Below, piece by piece: positions 23,503-31,435 of a stretch of DNA of 32,792 nt. The translations under genes and the position numbers were made by a program. The notes below the pieces were generated by a model that saw only the letters and a program-made list of their open reading frames with translations, was not told where the DNA came from and searched no databases. Source of the stretch: an uncultured Candidatus Saccharibacteria bacterium (GTDB lineage: Bacteria > Patescibacteriota > Saccharimonadia > Saccharimonadales > Saccharimonadaceae); assembly GCA_937935245.1 (NCBI GenBank), contig CALGXX010000013.1, forward strand, positions 1-32,792, read 5' to 3'. Each line of letters starts with the position of its first letter. Position 1 is the first letter of the stretch.

Positions 23503-23543
23503 ATTGTACTAAAGTTGTCGCTATCTGGCAAGGGTGTTATAAT
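23503..23543. promoter_or_regulatory. Interleaved divergent tRNA promoters
   Basis: On the minus strand TTGCCA (23531-23526)-17 nt-TACAAT (23508-23503) serves tRNA-Phe. On the plus strand TTGTCG (23515-23520)-17 nt-TATAAT (23538-23543) serves tRNA-Gly(CCC). The two promoters overlap, so polymerase can probably occupy only one at a time. Confidence 0.7.
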
Positions 23544-23553
23544 TTTATCGAGC

Positions 23554-23628
23554 GCGGGTGTCGTATAGCGGCTATTATGTGACCTTCCCAAGGTTGAGAT
23601 GGGAGTTCGACTCTCCCCATCCGCACCA
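23554..23628 (+). tRNA. tRNA-Gly(CCC)
   Basis: The 75-nt cloverleaf has an acceptor opening GCGGGTG, anticodon loop TTCCCAA giving CCC, and an encoded CCA. It reads GGG. It has its own promoter and a terminator 11 bp beyond. Confidence 0.93.
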
Positions 23629-23638
23629 GAAATAATAG

Positions 23639-23670
23639 AGCACTCCGTAAAATTACAGAGTGCTTATTTT
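23639..23670. terminator. Bidirectional terminator
   Basis: AGCACTC/GAGTGCT with an inner GTAA/TTAC pairing is followed by a T-rich tract on the plus strand. It ends tRNA-Gly(CCC) and may also end slipin transcription from the other side. Confidence 0.75.
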
Positions 23671-23683
23671 ATTGATAAGTGCT

Positions 23684-24430
23684 TTATTTTTTACCGCCAC
23701 GAATTGCGTCGATGAGTTCGATAGGGAATAACATCATCGTCTTTTGGCTTGGCTCCGTGGAGATTCGCTCTAAGGTGTTCAGCGTTCGCAGATTGATGGC
23801 GCCTTGAGTTTTTGCTAGGATTTCTGCGGCTTGGGCTAATGTCTCGGCTGCGGCTTTTTCACCGTCAGCGTTGATGATGTTGGCGCGGCGCTCGCGCTCT
23901 GCTTCGGCTTGTTTGGCCATGGCACGCTTCATATCGCCAGGAAGCTCGATATTCTGAATCTTAACGTTCTCGACATCGATACCCCATTTGTCAGTTTCGG
24001 CATCAACAATTTCCTTGATTTGCTGGGAAATCTCTTCGCGCTTGGCAAGTAAATCGTCCATATCAACATTACCGGTGACGTCGCGCAGTGCCGCTTGGGC
24101 AAATTGACTAGTCGCGTAAATATAATTCGTGGTTTCCAGCACGGCTTTTGGCGCGTTGATGACTCGAAAATAAACCACCGCATCAACGCCGACTGTGACG
24201 TTGTCTTTGGTGATAACTTCTTGTTTTGGAACGTCAATTGGAGTCGAGCGAATATCGACCAACATCATCGTCTGTAATCCTGGAATGACGACTCTTAATC
24301 CTGGTTCGCGAACGCCAGTAAATTTACCGAGCGTTAAAACTACGCCGCGCTGATATTGATTGACAATTTTAATGCCGCTTAGCACATAAAGCCCGATAGA
24401 CACTAAGATGATTACTATAAATGCTCCCAT
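23684..24430 (-). CDS. Slipin / SPFH-band 7 membrane protein
   Basis: The protein has 248 residues. One N-terminal membrane helix (about 3-20) is followed by an SPFH domain (VVLTLGKFTGVREPGL, then IRSTPIDVPKQEVITKDNVTVGVDAVVYFRV). A helical oligomerisation region follows (KQAEAERERRANIINADGEKAAAETLA). Slipins form membrane rings and organise membrane microdomains, often with an NfeD partner; none is next to it here. AGGAGG at 24435-24440 is a strong ribosome site, and TACAAT at 24455-24460 is a likely -10 on the same strand. Confidence 0.9.
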   Translation of the reverse strand: MGAFIVIILVSIGLYVLSGIKIVNQYQRGVVLTLGKFTGVREPGLRVVIPGLQTMMLVDIRSTPIDVPKQEVITKDNVTVGVDAVVYFRVINAPKAVLETTNYIYATSQFAQAALRDVTGNVDMDDLLAKREEISQQIKEIVDAETDKWGIDVENVKIQNIELPGDMKRAMAKQAEAERERRANIINADGEKAAAETLAQAAEILAKTQGAINLRTLNTLERISTEPSQKTMMLFPIELIDAIRGGKK

Positions 24431-24518
24431 TTTTCCTCCTATTTATATAGATCTATTGTAGCATTTTGTGCGAGGAAAGTGTAACGGCGGAGACTTTTTG
24501 GCTTTATGAATTTCGCGA

Positions 24519-24524
24519 TATAAT
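24519..24524 (+). promoter_or_regulatory. rarA -10 box, leaderless arrangement
   Basis: A perfect TATAAT ends 6 nt before the ATG at 24531, so +1 should coincide with the start codon. The -35 region is T-rich but poor. Confidence 0.6.
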
Positions 24525-24530
24525 GGAAGT

Positions 24531-25703
24531 ATGAGTGATAGCAGGCAGCCACTGGCTGAACAGATGAGACCGCAGACGCTGGACGAGGTGATAGGGCAGA
24601 GTCATTTGCTTGGCGAGGGCGAGTTATTGAGGCGAATCGTTAAGAATGGCGAGCCGGTAAGTTTGATATTGTGGGGTCCGCCGGGGACTGGAAAGACGAC
24701 ATTGGCGCGGATTATTGCGCGCGAGGTGAAGGCGGAGTTCATTGAATTGTCGGCAGTTACGAGCGGAAAAAAAGACGTTGAGCAGGTAATTGAGCATGCC
24801 CGCCAGAATTGGAATTTAGGACTTAGAACAATTCTATTCGTTGACGAAATCCACCGATTTAATAAAGCTCAACAAGACGCGTTTTTGCCGCACGTTGAGA
24901 GTGGGCTAATTACGTTAATCGGTGCGACGACCGAGAATCCGAGCTTTGAAGTCATCACGCCGCTATTGTCGCGTTCACGGGTTTTGGTTCTCCAGCGATT
25001 GACAAAAGACGAAATCATATCCGTATTAAAAAGAGCGCTGAAAGTTCTGAAAAAGTCCAAGCAAGTTTCGCCCAAAGCCCTGGATTATTTGGCGGAATTA
25101 TCAGATGGCGATGCAAGGGTGGCGCTGGGCAATTTGGAGTTGGCGCTGAGTTTTAATGAAAAAGTAACGCCAGAAGTGGTCAAGGCGGCGGCTCAGAAGC
25201 GACTTCCGGGCTATGATAAAAAAGGCGATTCGCATTACGACGTAATTTCCGCTTTTATCAAGTCACTAAGAGGCAGTGACGCGACGGCTGCGACGTATTA
25301 TTTGGCGCGAATGATTGACGCGGGCGAAGACCCGAAGTTTATTGCTCGGCGAATGGTGGTTTTTGCATCAGAAGATATCGGACTGGCGGGCAATGGTGCG
25401 CTGAGCTTGGCAATTGCAACGTTTGAGGCTGTCGAGCGCGTCGGTATTCCGGAGGCGAAGTATAATTTATTCCATTGCGCTATTGCGTTGGCTCGTAGTC
25501 AGAAGTCGCGTGAAATTACCGATTTAATGTACAGCGCTTTTGAATTGGCACGTAAATATCCGAATTCTCCCGTGCCGTTGCATCTCAGGAACGCTCCGAC
25601 CAAATTGATGAAAGATTTGGGCTATAATAAAGGCTATAAGTGGCAAGCTGGCTTTAAGCACGACAAAGGATTTTTACCAGAGGAAATTAAGGATGTGGTA
25701 TAA
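24531..25703 (+). CDS. rarA: Replication-associated recombination ATPase RarA (MgsA)
   Basis: This 390-residue AAA+ clamp-loader-like ATPase acts at stalled forks. It shows Walker A GPPGTGKT (49-56), Walker B ILFVDEIHRF with DEIH at 105-108, sensor 1 GATTENPSFE and the C-terminal MgsA domain (GEDPKFIARRMVVFASEDIGLA). The N-terminus PLAEQMRPQTLDEVIGQ is the standard opening. The length is slightly short of typical, about 430, but all motifs are present. Confidence 0.93.
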   Translation: MSDSRQPLAEQMRPQTLDEVIGQSHLLGEGELLRRIVKNGEPVSLILWGPPGTGKTTLARIIAREVKAEFIELSAVTSGKKDVEQVIEHARQNWNLGLRTILFVDEIHRFNKAQQDAFLPHVESGLITLIGATTENPSFEVITPLLSRSRVLVLQRLTKDEIISVLKRALKVLKKSKQVSPKALDYLAELSDGDARVALGNLELALSFNEKVTPEVVKAAAQKRLPGYDKKGDSHYDVISAFIKSLRGSDATAATYYLARMIDAGEDPKFIARRMVVFASEDIGLAGNGALSLAIATFEAVERVGIPEAKYNLFHCAIALARSQKSREITDLMYSAFELARKYPNSPVPLHLRNAPTKLMKDLGYNKGYKWQAGFKHDKGFLPEEIKDVV

Positions 25704-25704
25704 T
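25699..25704 (+). promoter_or_regulatory. -10 box of the DUF2569-like gene
   Basis: TATAAT overlaps the end of rarA. AAAGGAG about 10 nt before the ATG at 25739 gives a leadered message, unlike rarA itself. Confidence 0.55.
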
Positions 25705-25738
25705 TGACATATCAATATTCTTAAAAGGAGAAGTTAAT

Positions 25739-26308
25739 ATGCCAAAACAAGAACCTCAGCAGCCGCAATATGCACCACAGCCTGATCCAAACGCACAATA
25801 CGGTCCCGCACCGCAACCGCAGAATACGCCGTATGAACAGCAACCGGTCAGTCAGCAATATTTTGCACAACCTCAAGCAGCGCCAGTGCAATATGTCGTG
25901 ATGGCAGAATCTCTGAAGGGCGTTAAGGGTTGGTTAATGTTCTTTGTTGTTTGTTTTGTTATCGGTAGCCTTGTCAATACAGCAGTGTTTTTCCAGGCAA
26001 TAATGAATCTTAGCCAGCCAGAGAACGTTATTTCTTTGATATTTTCACCTATACTAGTGGTCTTAGCTATTTGTGCAGTTGTGTTCATAACGATGCAGAA
26101 GCGTCTTGGTAAGTGGCTAGCCGTTGCTACGATCGCCACAGCTGGATTGGGCAACGTTGCGAATGCGGTAGTTATATATGCATCCGGAAGGTCAGGTGTA
26201 GAGGTTCCGGCATTTATTACCGGAATCGTTACAATGCTAATAGTAGAAGGATTGGTAATCTTGTACTTCTTTGCTTCTCGCCGAGTCAAAGAAACTCTTG
26301 TCAATTAG
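25739..26308 (+). CDS. Membrane protein with Pro/Gln-rich N-terminus, DUF2569-like
   Basis: The protein has 189 residues. Residues 1-50 are low-complexity Pro/Gln/Tyr (for example PQQPQYAPQPDPNAQYG), a flexible cytosolic tail. Four hydrophobic helices follow (about 67-88, 101-120, 127-148, 158-178). The segment LKGVKGWLMFFVV recalls the GWL motif of DUF2569 proteins. The function is unknown. It has its own promoter and Shine-Dalgarno sequence and ends at a terminator shared with typA. Confidence 0.62.
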   Translation: MPKQEPQQPQYAPQPDPNAQYGPAPQPQNTPYEQQPVSQQYFAQPQAAPVQYVVMAESLKGVKGWLMFFVVCFVIGSLVNTAVFFQAIMNLSQPENVISLIFSPILVVLAICAVVFITMQKRLGKWLAVATIATAGLGNVANAVVIYASGRSGVEVPAFITGIVTMLIVEGLVILYFFASRRVKETLVN

Positions 26309-26324
26309 TTGATGCTCGCATGAA

Positions 26325-26358
26325 AAATAGCCGCCTCATTACGGGGCGGTTATTTTTT
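26325..26358. terminator. Bidirectional terminator between convergent genes
   Basis: AATAGCCGCC pairs with GGCGGTTATT (one G-T), with A-rich and T-rich flanks on the two sides. It separates the DUF2569-like gene from typA. Confidence 0.8.
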
Positions 26359-26369
26359 GGTTTACGCGA

Positions 26370-28217
26370 TTATTGTTTCGCGGCGCGTTTTCGTTCGTTT
26401 GCGTCCAGATATCGCTTGCGAAGTCGTAATGACTTTGGCGTAACCTCCAAAAGCTCGTCATCTTCAATAAAATCGATACATTGCTCCAAGCTAAACTGCG
26501 TAAATGGCGTCAATTGCACGGTTCCGTCCGACGATTTGGAGCGCATGTTGGTCAAATGCTTGGCTTTACAAACGTTGATTTCGATATCTTCTTGGCGATT
26601 GTAAATCCCGACAATCATTCCGGCATAAACTTCCGTTCCTGGCCCGACCAATAATTCACCACGCGCTTCGGCTGCTTGCAAAGCGTAAGGTGTTGTTGTG
26701 CCAGCCTCAAATGCAATCAAAACTCCATTGCGGGTTTTTGGCAATTTTCCGCCAAGCGGTTGATATCCGTGAGGCAGGGAATTCATAATCACCGTACCTC
26801 TGGTGGCGGTCAATAAAATGTTGCGCAGACCAATCAGAGCTCTCGTTGGCAAAATGTAAGTCAAACGAGCAGCGCCAGCGGTGGTCGTTTCCTGAGATTT
26901 CATTTCGGCGTGCCGCGCACCAAGCTCTTGGCTAATCGCACCGATAAATTCGCTTCCGACTTCAATTTGTAATTCTTCAATCGGTTCTTTTTCGACGCCG
27001 TCCTCGGTAATTGTAACGACTTGCGGTCGTCCAACCTCAAACTCAAAGCCTTCACGTCGCATGGTTTCAATCAAAACACTCAAGTGCAATTCGCCGCGTC
27101 CAGAAATCGTAAAGCCAATTCCGTTTTCCTCAACGCGTAGCGCCACGTTGGTTTCAAGCTCTCGCTTCAATCGGTCGCCAATTTGCCTGGATGTCGTAAA
27201 CTCACCCTCGCGGCCTTTCATTGGGCTGGTGTTTGGGCCTAGGTACATACTCAGAGTCGGAGCTTCAATGTCAATTGTCGGTAGCGCTTCAGGCTGTTCT
27301 TTGTCGGCAATCGTATCGCCAATATGCGCGTCAGCCACGCCAACCAACGCCACAATGTCGCCAGCAAAAGCTTCGTCAAGTTCTTCGCGATTCAAGCCGC
27401 GATAGCCAAAAACTTTCTCAATTCGTGCAGAACCCGCGACTTCGCCATTTTTCATCAAACTGACTTGCAAGCCACGCTTAACGGATCCGCGAGCAATTCG
27501 CCCAATCGCGTATTTTCCTTGGAATGTGTCATATTGCAAGCTGGTAACAAGCAATTGAAACGCGCCATCTTCCGTCACGTCTGGCGCTGGAATATCGTTG
27601 ATAATCGCATCAAAAATTGGCGTCAAATCTGCGTCTTCGTCGGTGTTTGTAGGAATTTCTTTCCATGATTTTCCGTCGCGTCCGATTGCGTAATAAATTG
27701 GATATTGCAATTGAGAATCGTCGGTCGCTAGCTCCAAAAACAGATCGCTCAACTCGTCTTCAACCTCGGCAATTCGCCTGGCTGGCTTGTCAATCTTATT
27801 GATAATCACGACAGGCTTCAGTCCCAGCTCAAGTGCCTTCGCTAATACGAATTTGGTCTGAGGCATCGGACCTTCCTGTGCGTCCACGATCAGCAGAACG
27901 CCGTCAGCCATATTCAAGGTTCGCTCAACTTCGCCAGAGAAATCGGCGTGTCCTGGCGTGTCAATGATGTTTATTTTGTAGTCGCCGTAAAAAATTGACG
28001 TTTGTTTGGCGGTGATGGTGATACCGCGCTCGTGCTCTTGATCGCCGGAATCCATAATCAATTCCTGGCTCATCTCGGCTTGGTTGTCGCGGAATGTTCG
28101 CGACTGCTTTAATAGCCCATCAACCATGGTCGTTTTGCCGTGGTCGACGTGGGCAATAATGGCAATGTTTCGAATCTTGCTAGCGTCCTTCATAAAAATA
28201 TGGTCTGATATTAACAC
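26370..28217 (-). CDS. typA: Ribosome-associated GTPase TypA/BipA
   Basis: This 615-residue translational GTPase aids ribosome assembly and stress adaptation. It contains IIAHVDHGKTTMVDGLL (G1), RGITITAKQTS (G2), DTPGHADFSGEVER (G3) and NKIDKPARR (G4), plus the BipA C-terminal domain (GLRNILLTATRGT, then RGELLVGPGTEVYAGMIVG). The start is ambiguous. GTG at 28217 has AGAGGA at a normal distance, while an ATG 8 codons later (28193, MKDASKIRN) gives a more usual N-terminus but has no ribosome site. Confidence 0.95.
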   Translation of the reverse strand: MLISDHIFMKDASKIRNIAIIAHVDHGKTTMVDGLLKQSRTFRDNQAEMSQELIMDSGDQEHERGITITAKQTSIFYGDYKINIIDTPGHADFSGEVERTLNMADGVLLIVDAQEGPMPQTKFVLAKALELGLKPVVIINKIDKPARRIAEVEDELSDLFLELATDDSQLQYPIYYAIGRDGKSWKEIPTNTDEDADLTPIFDAIINDIPAPDVTEDGAFQLLVTSLQYDTFQGKYAIGRIARGSVKRGLQVSLMKNGEVAGSARIEKVFGYRGLNREELDEAFAGDIVALVGVADAHIGDTIADKEQPEALPTIDIEAPTLSMYLGPNTSPMKGREGEFTTSRQIGDRLKRELETNVALRVEENGIGFTISGRGELHLSVLIETMRREGFEFEVGRPQVVTITEDGVEKEPIEELQIEVGSEFIGAISQELGARHAEMKSQETTTAGAARLTYILPTRALIGLRNILLTATRGTVIMNSLPHGYQPLGGKLPKTRNGVLIAFEAGTTTPYALQAAEARGELLVGPGTEVYAGMIVGIYNRQEDIEINVCKAKHLTNMRSKSSDGTVQLTPFTQFSLEQCIDFIEDDELLEVTPKSLRLRKRYLDANERKRAAKQ

Positions 28218-28309
28218 AGACCTTCCTCTTAATATAAAATTTTACCACGATAAGGGGAAAATAAAAAGAGTGAAAGTTGTGTTTAACCATATTTATACCT
28301 AACGTGAAA

Positions 28310-28386
28310 TGGTGGGAAATACAGGGCTCGAACCTGTGACCTCACGAATGTGAATCGTGCGCTCTAGCCAACTGAGCTAATTTCCC
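28310..28386 (-). tRNA. tRNA-Val(CAC)
   Basis: The 77-nt cloverleaf has acceptor GGGAAAT/ATTTCCC, anticodon stem CACGA/TCGTG with loop TTCACAT giving CAC, and an encoded CCA. It reads GTG. Confidence 0.93.
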
Positions 28387-28581
28387 GTAATTACATCTGT
28401 CGTTTTATTTAACGAACTCGTGATGTGAGCTAATTATAGTTCAGGTTTTAAGTCCTGACAAGTTACGTCGAGTATATCCTATTGAGTTTTTATACAAGTG
28501 TGGTACAAATAAAAGTAGCTTTCGTTGATGAGTTGAGTAAACAAGGAGACTATACGAACGGTTATAATAGGCGCAGAAAAG

Positions 28582-28737
28582 ATGCTTCCTGAGGGGTCGG
28601 AATATCCAGATATGAGTCTATTGTCCCTCGTTGCTGATACGATCATGGTCTGTTCCAATACTAATTCCTGTACTAGTGGTAATGAAGAATGTTTTTTATG
28701 TAAGAGCTGCATGGCAAAGAAAATAATAATTCAATAA
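28582..28737 (+). CDS. Possible small Cys-rich protein (51 aa)
   Basis: From ATG at 28582 the frame gives 51 residues with five cysteines (C24, C30, C37, C40, C43); the last three are spaced C-x2-C-x2-C, and the end is AKKIIIQ. The same frame continues upstream without a stop to 28537 and looks protein-like (KETIRTVIIGAEK), so the true start may be a non-canonical codon after AAGGAG at 28543, or the gene may be frameshifted from an upstream frame (KVAFVDELSKQ). TATAAT lies at 28563-28568. It ends 12 bp before the NTP pyrophosphatase gene. The rest of the 363-bp gap from tRNA-Val shows nothing else. Confidence 0.4.
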   Translation: MLPEGSEYPDMSLLSLVADTIMVCSNTNSCTSGNEECFLCKSCMAKKIIIQ

Positions 28738-28749
28738 AGGAGGGGCTTT

Positions 28750-29298
28750 ATGAATATAACCTACGCCACAACTAACAAATATAAATTGGCTGGAGCAAAC
28801 CAGGCATTATTAGAGGCGGGTCTAACACTCACAGCTCCCGACAAGGAGCTACCTGATGTACCGGAAATTCAATCAGATAGCCAAGAAGAAGTATCCATTG
28901 ATAAAGCTCAAAAATACTACGAACTACTAAAAAGCCCACTGGTTGTTATGGATTCTGGACTGTTCATCAAAAGCCTCAAAGGTTTTCCAGGGGTTTATAC
29001 AAAGTACGCACTTGATACTATTGGCATAGAAAACATAGTAAAATTGCTTAAAGATGACAGAGGGGCATACACTCAGCGTACGGTTACGTATCTAGATGGA
29101 CTAGAAATCAAGACGTTTACGTACAAAGTGCATGGTGAATTACTCAGCGAACCACGCGGCGAGAATGGTCGTGACTACGATAAATATTTCAAAGTTGATG
29201 GCGCAAACAAGACGATAGCTGAGATGAGTGATGATGAAAAGACCGACATGATAGCTGTAGTATGGAAGGAGTTAGCGCAGTGGTTGCAGCAAAAATAA
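28750..29298 (+). CDS. HAM1/RdgB-type non-canonical purine NTP pyrophosphatase
   Basis: This 182-residue enzyme should hydrolyse dITP, ITP and XTP to monophosphates, keeping deaminated purines out of nucleic acids. YATTNKYKLAGA is the N-terminal substrate loop, MDSGLFIKSLKGFPGVYTKY carries the catalytic aspartate (D68), and RGENGRDYDKYF is the base-recognition region. It is slightly shorter than most family members (about 195). A strong AAAGGAGG site precedes the ATG. It could be co-transcribed with the small Cys-rich ORF just upstream. A terminator follows. Confidence 0.88.
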   Translation: MNITYATTNKYKLAGANQALLEAGLTLTAPDKELPDVPEIQSDSQEEVSIDKAQKYYELLKSPLVVMDSGLFIKSLKGFPGVYTKYALDTIGIENIVKLLKDDRGAYTQRTVTYLDGLEIKTFTYKVHGELLSEPRGENGRDYDKYFKVDGANKTIAEMSDDEKTDMIAVVWKELAQWLQQK

Positions 29299-29342
29299 GT
29301 TCAGCAGAGGCGAAACTGATCGACGCCATAAAAGATTAATTA

Positions 29343-29369
29343 AAAATCACCCTGACTACGGGTGATTTT
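29343..29369. terminator. Terminator hairpin, left copy
   Basis: AAAATCACCC/GGGTGATTTT is followed by T-rich sequence on both strands. It ends the NTP pyrophosphatase on plus and tRNA-Leu(UAG) on minus. The stem is identical to that at 31330-31356. Confidence 0.85.
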
Positions 29370-29394
29370 CTTTATAGTGAAAAATTTCAATTCT

Positions 29395-29479
29395 TGGTGC
29401 GGATGAAAGGACTTGAACCTTCACGCCGTGAGGCACATGCTCCTAAGGCATGCGTGTCTACCAATTCCACCACATCCGC
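29395..29479 (-). tRNA. tRNA-Leu(UAG)
   Basis: This 85-nt class II tRNA has a long variable arm, anticodon loop CTTAGGA giving UAG, and an encoded CCA. Its promoter is TTGATA-17-TATAAT on the minus strand. Its last 31 nt are identical to those of tRNA-Leu(CAG) at 31217-31303. Confidence 0.95.
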
Positions 29480-29487
29480 ATAACCTG

Positions 29488-29538
29488 ATTATATCAAAAC
29501 AAATTCCACTTATCAACTGTCCGCGCTTATGTTAAAAT
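29488..29538. promoter_or_regulatory. Overlapping divergent promoters for tRNA-Leu and the FAD oxidase
   Basis: On the minus strand TTGATA (29516-29511)-17-TATAAT (29493-29488) serves the tRNA. On the plus strand TTATCA (29510-29515)-17-TAAAAT (29533-29538) can serve the oxidase gene. The two -35 boxes overlap almost completely. Confidence 0.65.
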
Positions 29539-29563
29539 TGAAGTAACATACTAAGGAGGATTG

Positions 29564-31174
29564 ATGAATAAAGTTGCGAAATATTTGAATGAGCATCTTA
29601 GCGGCGAAGTCGCGTCGCAGGATTTTACATTGAGTCAAGTTGAAGTTGACAATGGACTTTTGGTGCGCCGGCCAGAAATGATTGTTCGTGCGGCTAATAT
29701 GAACGACATCAGGAAAGTGATGCGATTTTGTTCTCAATTGGCAGAGAAAGGTCATGTTTTACCTGTATTTGTTCGTGGTTGTGGCAATGATGAAACTGGC
29801 GCAGCGACGAATAAAGGTATTGCAATTGACGAAAAAACGTATATGAATCGTGTGGTTGGTATTGATCCTCGCCAGCAACTGATTCATGCCCAAGCGGGAA
29901 TTTCTCTTTCGGCGATCAACGCAACTTTGTCTACTCATAAAGGCTTGGGTCTGCCGCGAACTTCATATGTGGCGGAAGAAGGCACGATTGGTGGCGCAAT
30001 TAACACAGCTCCGTCTGGAATGTTGTCTGGCGCGCATGGTCGTTTTGCTGATGCCATTCAGCAGCTTGAGATTGTCCTAAGTAACGGCGACGTGATTCAG
30101 ACTGGTCGCATATCTCGACGCGAATTGAGTAAGAAAAAAGGTTTATCGACGTTTGAGGGCGAGATTTATCGAGAGATTGACAATCTAATCTCAGATAACA
30201 CCGAGCTGATTTCGCAAATGGATCCAGCTTTGCCAGATACGGTTGGCTATAGTGGGATTTCTCGGGTTAAGCAAAAAGACGGGTCGTTCGATTTGACGCC
30301 GTTGTTTATTGGCAGCCAGGGAAGTCTGGGTGTAATTTGTGAAGTTATTATGAAGGCGCAATTTATTCGTCCAGAATATTCAGTTATTGCCGCATCATAT
30401 AAAAAGTTGTCAGACGCGCAATCAGCCGTGGAATTAGCGATGAAAAATAAGGCGTCGGCGGTGGAAATAATCGACGGGCGATTCTTCCGTCAGGCTGCGG
30501 TCGTCGGTAAAGTGGTTGAGTGGGCGCCGAAAGAGTGCTTTAAGGGCGCGGTGGTTTTGGCTATCTTTGATGATTTTTCCGACAGAGCGCGTAATAAAGC
30601 CGCGAAGAAATTGACTCGAAAATTGGAATCATCAGAAGCGATTGACATAAAAACTCTACATTTGGAAGAGCAGGATTTGTTCAGTTTGCATTCTGTTTTG
30701 GCTTTGGCGGAAACTCCAAGCGAGCCGCATATGATTACGCCGCGCGTTTTCTCAGGGATTTTAATGGCGCCAGAAAAGATTGACAGTTTTCTTAGTGAGT
30801 TGAAGTCGCTGGAATCTAAGTATGGCATGGATTTGCCAGTTTTTGTTGACTTTTCAAGCGATTATATTTCTTTGCATCCGACGTTTGACAGTAAAAAGGT
30901 GAGTGAACGCCAGAAGATTCTTCAATTATTGGCGGAAATTTCTCAGATTGTTGATAAGTACGAAGGTTCGTTTGCAGGATTTGGTGGCGACGGAAGGTTG
31001 AAGGCTAACTTTATCTATAAAAATCTGCCAGATGACGAAAAACAATTATACGCGAAGGTGAAAAAAATCTTTGATCCAGCTGGAATTTTTAATCCAGGAA
31101 TTAAAGCGGAGGCTCAACCGAAGGAATTGGCGGCGGAATTAAACGCATGGTGTAAGCTGCGTAATCAAGCTTGA
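29564..31174 (+). CDS. FAD-linked oxidase (D-lactate/glycolate dehydrogenase-like)
   Basis: The ATG at 29564 is preferred over the TTG at 29561 because AAGGAGG (29553-29559) then has workable spacing; this gives 536 residues. The N-terminal FAD-binding-4 domain shows VRGCGNDETGAATNKGIAID, then GTIGGAINTAPSGMLSGAHGRFAD, and FIGSQGSLGVICEVIM. The C-terminal FAD-oxidase domain ends KVKKIFDPAGIFNPGIK, a standard family closing. Such enzymes oxidise 2-hydroxyacids such as D-lactate. No Fe-S motif is seen. The substrate and electron acceptor are unknown. It lies between two inverted tRNA-Leu genes. Confidence 0.85.
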   Translation: MNKVAKYLNEHLSGEVASQDFTLSQVEVDNGLLVRRPEMIVRAANMNDIRKVMRFCSQLAEKGHVLPVFVRGCGNDETGAATNKGIAIDEKTYMNRVVGIDPRQQLIHAQAGISLSAINATLSTHKGLGLPRTSYVAEEGTIGGAINTAPSGMLSGAHGRFADAIQQLEIVLSNGDVIQTGRISRRELSKKKGLSTFEGEIYREIDNLISDNTELISQMDPALPDTVGYSGISRVKQKDGSFDLTPLFIGSQGSLGVICEVIMKAQFIRPEYSVIAASYKKLSDAQSAVELAMKNKASAVEIIDGRFFRQAAVVGKVVEWAPKECFKGAVVLAIFDDFSDRARNKAAKKLTRKLESSEAIDIKTLHLEEQDLFSLHSVLALAETPSEPHMITPRVFSGILMAPEKIDSFLSELKSLESKYGMDLPVFVDFSSDYISLHPTFDSKKVSERQKILQLLAEISQIVDKYEGSFAGFGGDGRLKANFIYKNLPDDEKQLYAKVKKIFDPAGIFNPGIKAEAQPKELAAELNAWCKLRNQA

Positions 31175-31199
31175 TACTGGGTGAGAATTGGGCTATAAT
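31171..31199 (+). promoter_or_regulatory. Promoter of tRNA-Leu(CAG)
   Basis: TTGATA (31171-31176)-17 nt-TATAAT (31194-31199). The -35 box overlaps the stop codon of the oxidase gene. Both hexamers are the same as those of tRNA-Leu(UAG). Confidence 0.8.
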
Positions 31200-31216
31200 T
31201 GACGCGTAGCCCACAT

Positions 31217-31303
31217 GCGGATGTGGCGGAATTGGTAGACGCGCTAGCTTCAGGTGCTAGTGTACGTAAGTACGTGAAGGTTCAAGTCCTTTCATCCGCA
31301 CCA
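31217..31303 (+). tRNA. tRNA-Leu(CAG)
   Basis: This 87-nt class II tRNA has anticodon stem CTAGC/GCTAG with loop TTCAGGT giving CAG, a long variable arm and an encoded CCA. It shares the acceptor, D and T arms with tRNA-Leu(UAG). Confidence 0.95.
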
Positions 31304-31329
31304 ATATTTGACAATTTTTTTACCATAAG

Positions 31330-31356
31330 AAAATCACCCATGCTCAGGGTGATTTT
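31330..31356. terminator. Terminator hairpin, right copy
   Basis: AAAATCACCC-ATGCTCA-GGGTGATTTT lies 26 bp after tRNA-Leu(CAG). It is the mirror counterpart of the hairpin after tRNA-Leu(UAG). Confidence 0.85.
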
Positions 31357-31376
31357 TAATGTCATAAGTTCAGAGT

Positions 31377-31420
31377 CTACATGACAGGCAATCGTAAAAG
31401 AACAATCACCTGCCATGTAG
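31377..31420. repeat. Hairpin at the end of the orphan gene
   Basis: CTACATG-A-CAGG pairs with CCTG-C-CATGTAG (one mismatch). It contains the left copy of the 13-bp inverted repeat TGACAGGCAATCG, which recurs inverted at 31992-32004. It may terminate the leftward gene 31436-31873, although no T-run follows. Confidence 0.5.
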
Positions 31421-31435
31421 AGGCGCTGGACCTTG

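Noticed and set aside
28479..28712. 77-residue ORF on the minus strand
   Set aside because: It has no ribosome site and no recognisable motifs, and it lies opposite a more protein-like plus-strand frame with a -10 box.
31199..31384. 61-residue ORF on the plus strand
   Set aside because: It overlaps tRNA-Leu(CAG) and its terminator entirely and has no ribosome site.
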